Position numbers and translations under genes: made by a program. Positions 4,971 to 5,143 of a stretch of DNA of 5,143 nt are shown piece after piece. Source of the DNA: Betaproteobacteria bacterium. Lineage in GTDB: Bacteria; Pseudomonadota; Gammaproteobacteria; Burkholderiales; Burkholderiaceae_C. The DNA is taken from NCBI GenBank assembly GCA_009927195.1, contig RFNL01000186.1, forward strand, positions 1 through 5,143. The letters run 5' to 3'. A model generated the notes under the pieces. It was not told where the DNA came from and searched no databases. It was given only the letters and a program-made list of their open reading frames with translations. The number at the start of each line of letters is the position of its first letter. Position 1 is the stretch's first letter.

Positions 4971-5143
4971 ATGCCAACTCGTCCACCACCAAGCCCCGTT
5001 CAGGGGCTGTCCTGACCCGCTCCAAGCCCGGTCGGGGGGCGTTGTAGATTTGAAATTGCTGCAATTCCAAGCCGGCTGCCCCCAACTCCAAGACCAAATC
5101 GGTGGCATGCGCCCGGGCTTTTTTGACCACCTCCTCGCGCAAA
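4969..5143 (-). CDS. fliK: Probable FliK, hook-length control protein (C-terminal end only)
   Basis: A reading frame enters from the right edge and ends at TGA 4971-4969, giving the last 57 residues. It begins with LREEVVKKARAHATDLVLEL, continues AAGLELQQFQIYNAPRPG, and ends GLVVDELA. The pattern of an amphipathic helix followed by a GLEL/beta-strand segment fits the end of the FliK C-terminal (Flg_hook) domain, which contacts FlhB to stop hook growth. The coupled FlhB-like gene 10 bp downstream supports this. The fragment is short, so the assignment rests partly on context. The rest of the gene lies outside the window. Confidence 0.6.
   Translation of the reverse strand, partial: LREEVVKKARAHATDLVLELGAAGLELQQFQIYNAPRPGLERVRTAPERGLVVDELA

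Noticed and set aside
4959..5108. N-terminal extension of the FlhB-like protein
   Set aside because: It overlaps the probable fliK frame, is Trp/Pro-rich and unlike FlhB, and GTG 4958 has a well-placed ribosome site.

Overview
The window is a block of flagellar genes from a Gram-negative proteobacterium. A betaproteobacterium of the Burkholderiales/Comamonadaceae type is my best guess, from the style of the FlgD, FlgA, FlgM and FlgN proteins, the heavy use of TTG for leucine and the moderately high GC content. The placement is an inference; no marker gene here fixes it.

Layout: the left part is on the minus strand. Read in the direction of transcription it holds a gene for a LysM plus lysozyme-like protein (2870 to 1741, broken by an apparent one-base frameshift), then flgB (1556-1173), flgC (1166-738) and flgD (716-24). 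flgE would be expected just outside the left edge. The middle right part is on the plus strand: flgA (2977-3789), flgM (3927-4244) and flgN (4252-4677). At the right edge, on the minus strand and convergent with flgN, are the last 57 codons of a probable fliK and a small gene for a FlhB C-terminal-domain paralogue (FhlB type), whose 3' end overlaps flgN by 16 bp.

How the genes work together: FlgB and FlgC are proximal rod subunits and FlgD is the hook cap. FlgA is the periplasmic chaperone for P-ring assembly. FlgM is the anti-sigma-28 factor and FlgN is the export chaperone for the hook-filament junction proteins. FliK and FlhB-type proteins set the hook-length/substrate switch. The LysM/lysozyme-like protein is well placed to cut or bind peptidoglycan for rod passage.

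Regulation can be read unusually clearly. Good sigma-54 promoters lie upstream of flgB (1630-1645, minus) and flgA (2899-2914, plus), and a good sigma-28 promoter lies upstream of flgM (3847-3873, plus). Two perfect 8-bp repeats exactly 30 bp apart sit upstream of the flgB sigma-54 promoter, where an enhancer-binding protein would be expected. No non-coding gap exceeds 300 bp. I saw no RNA genes, mobile elements or CRISPR arrays.
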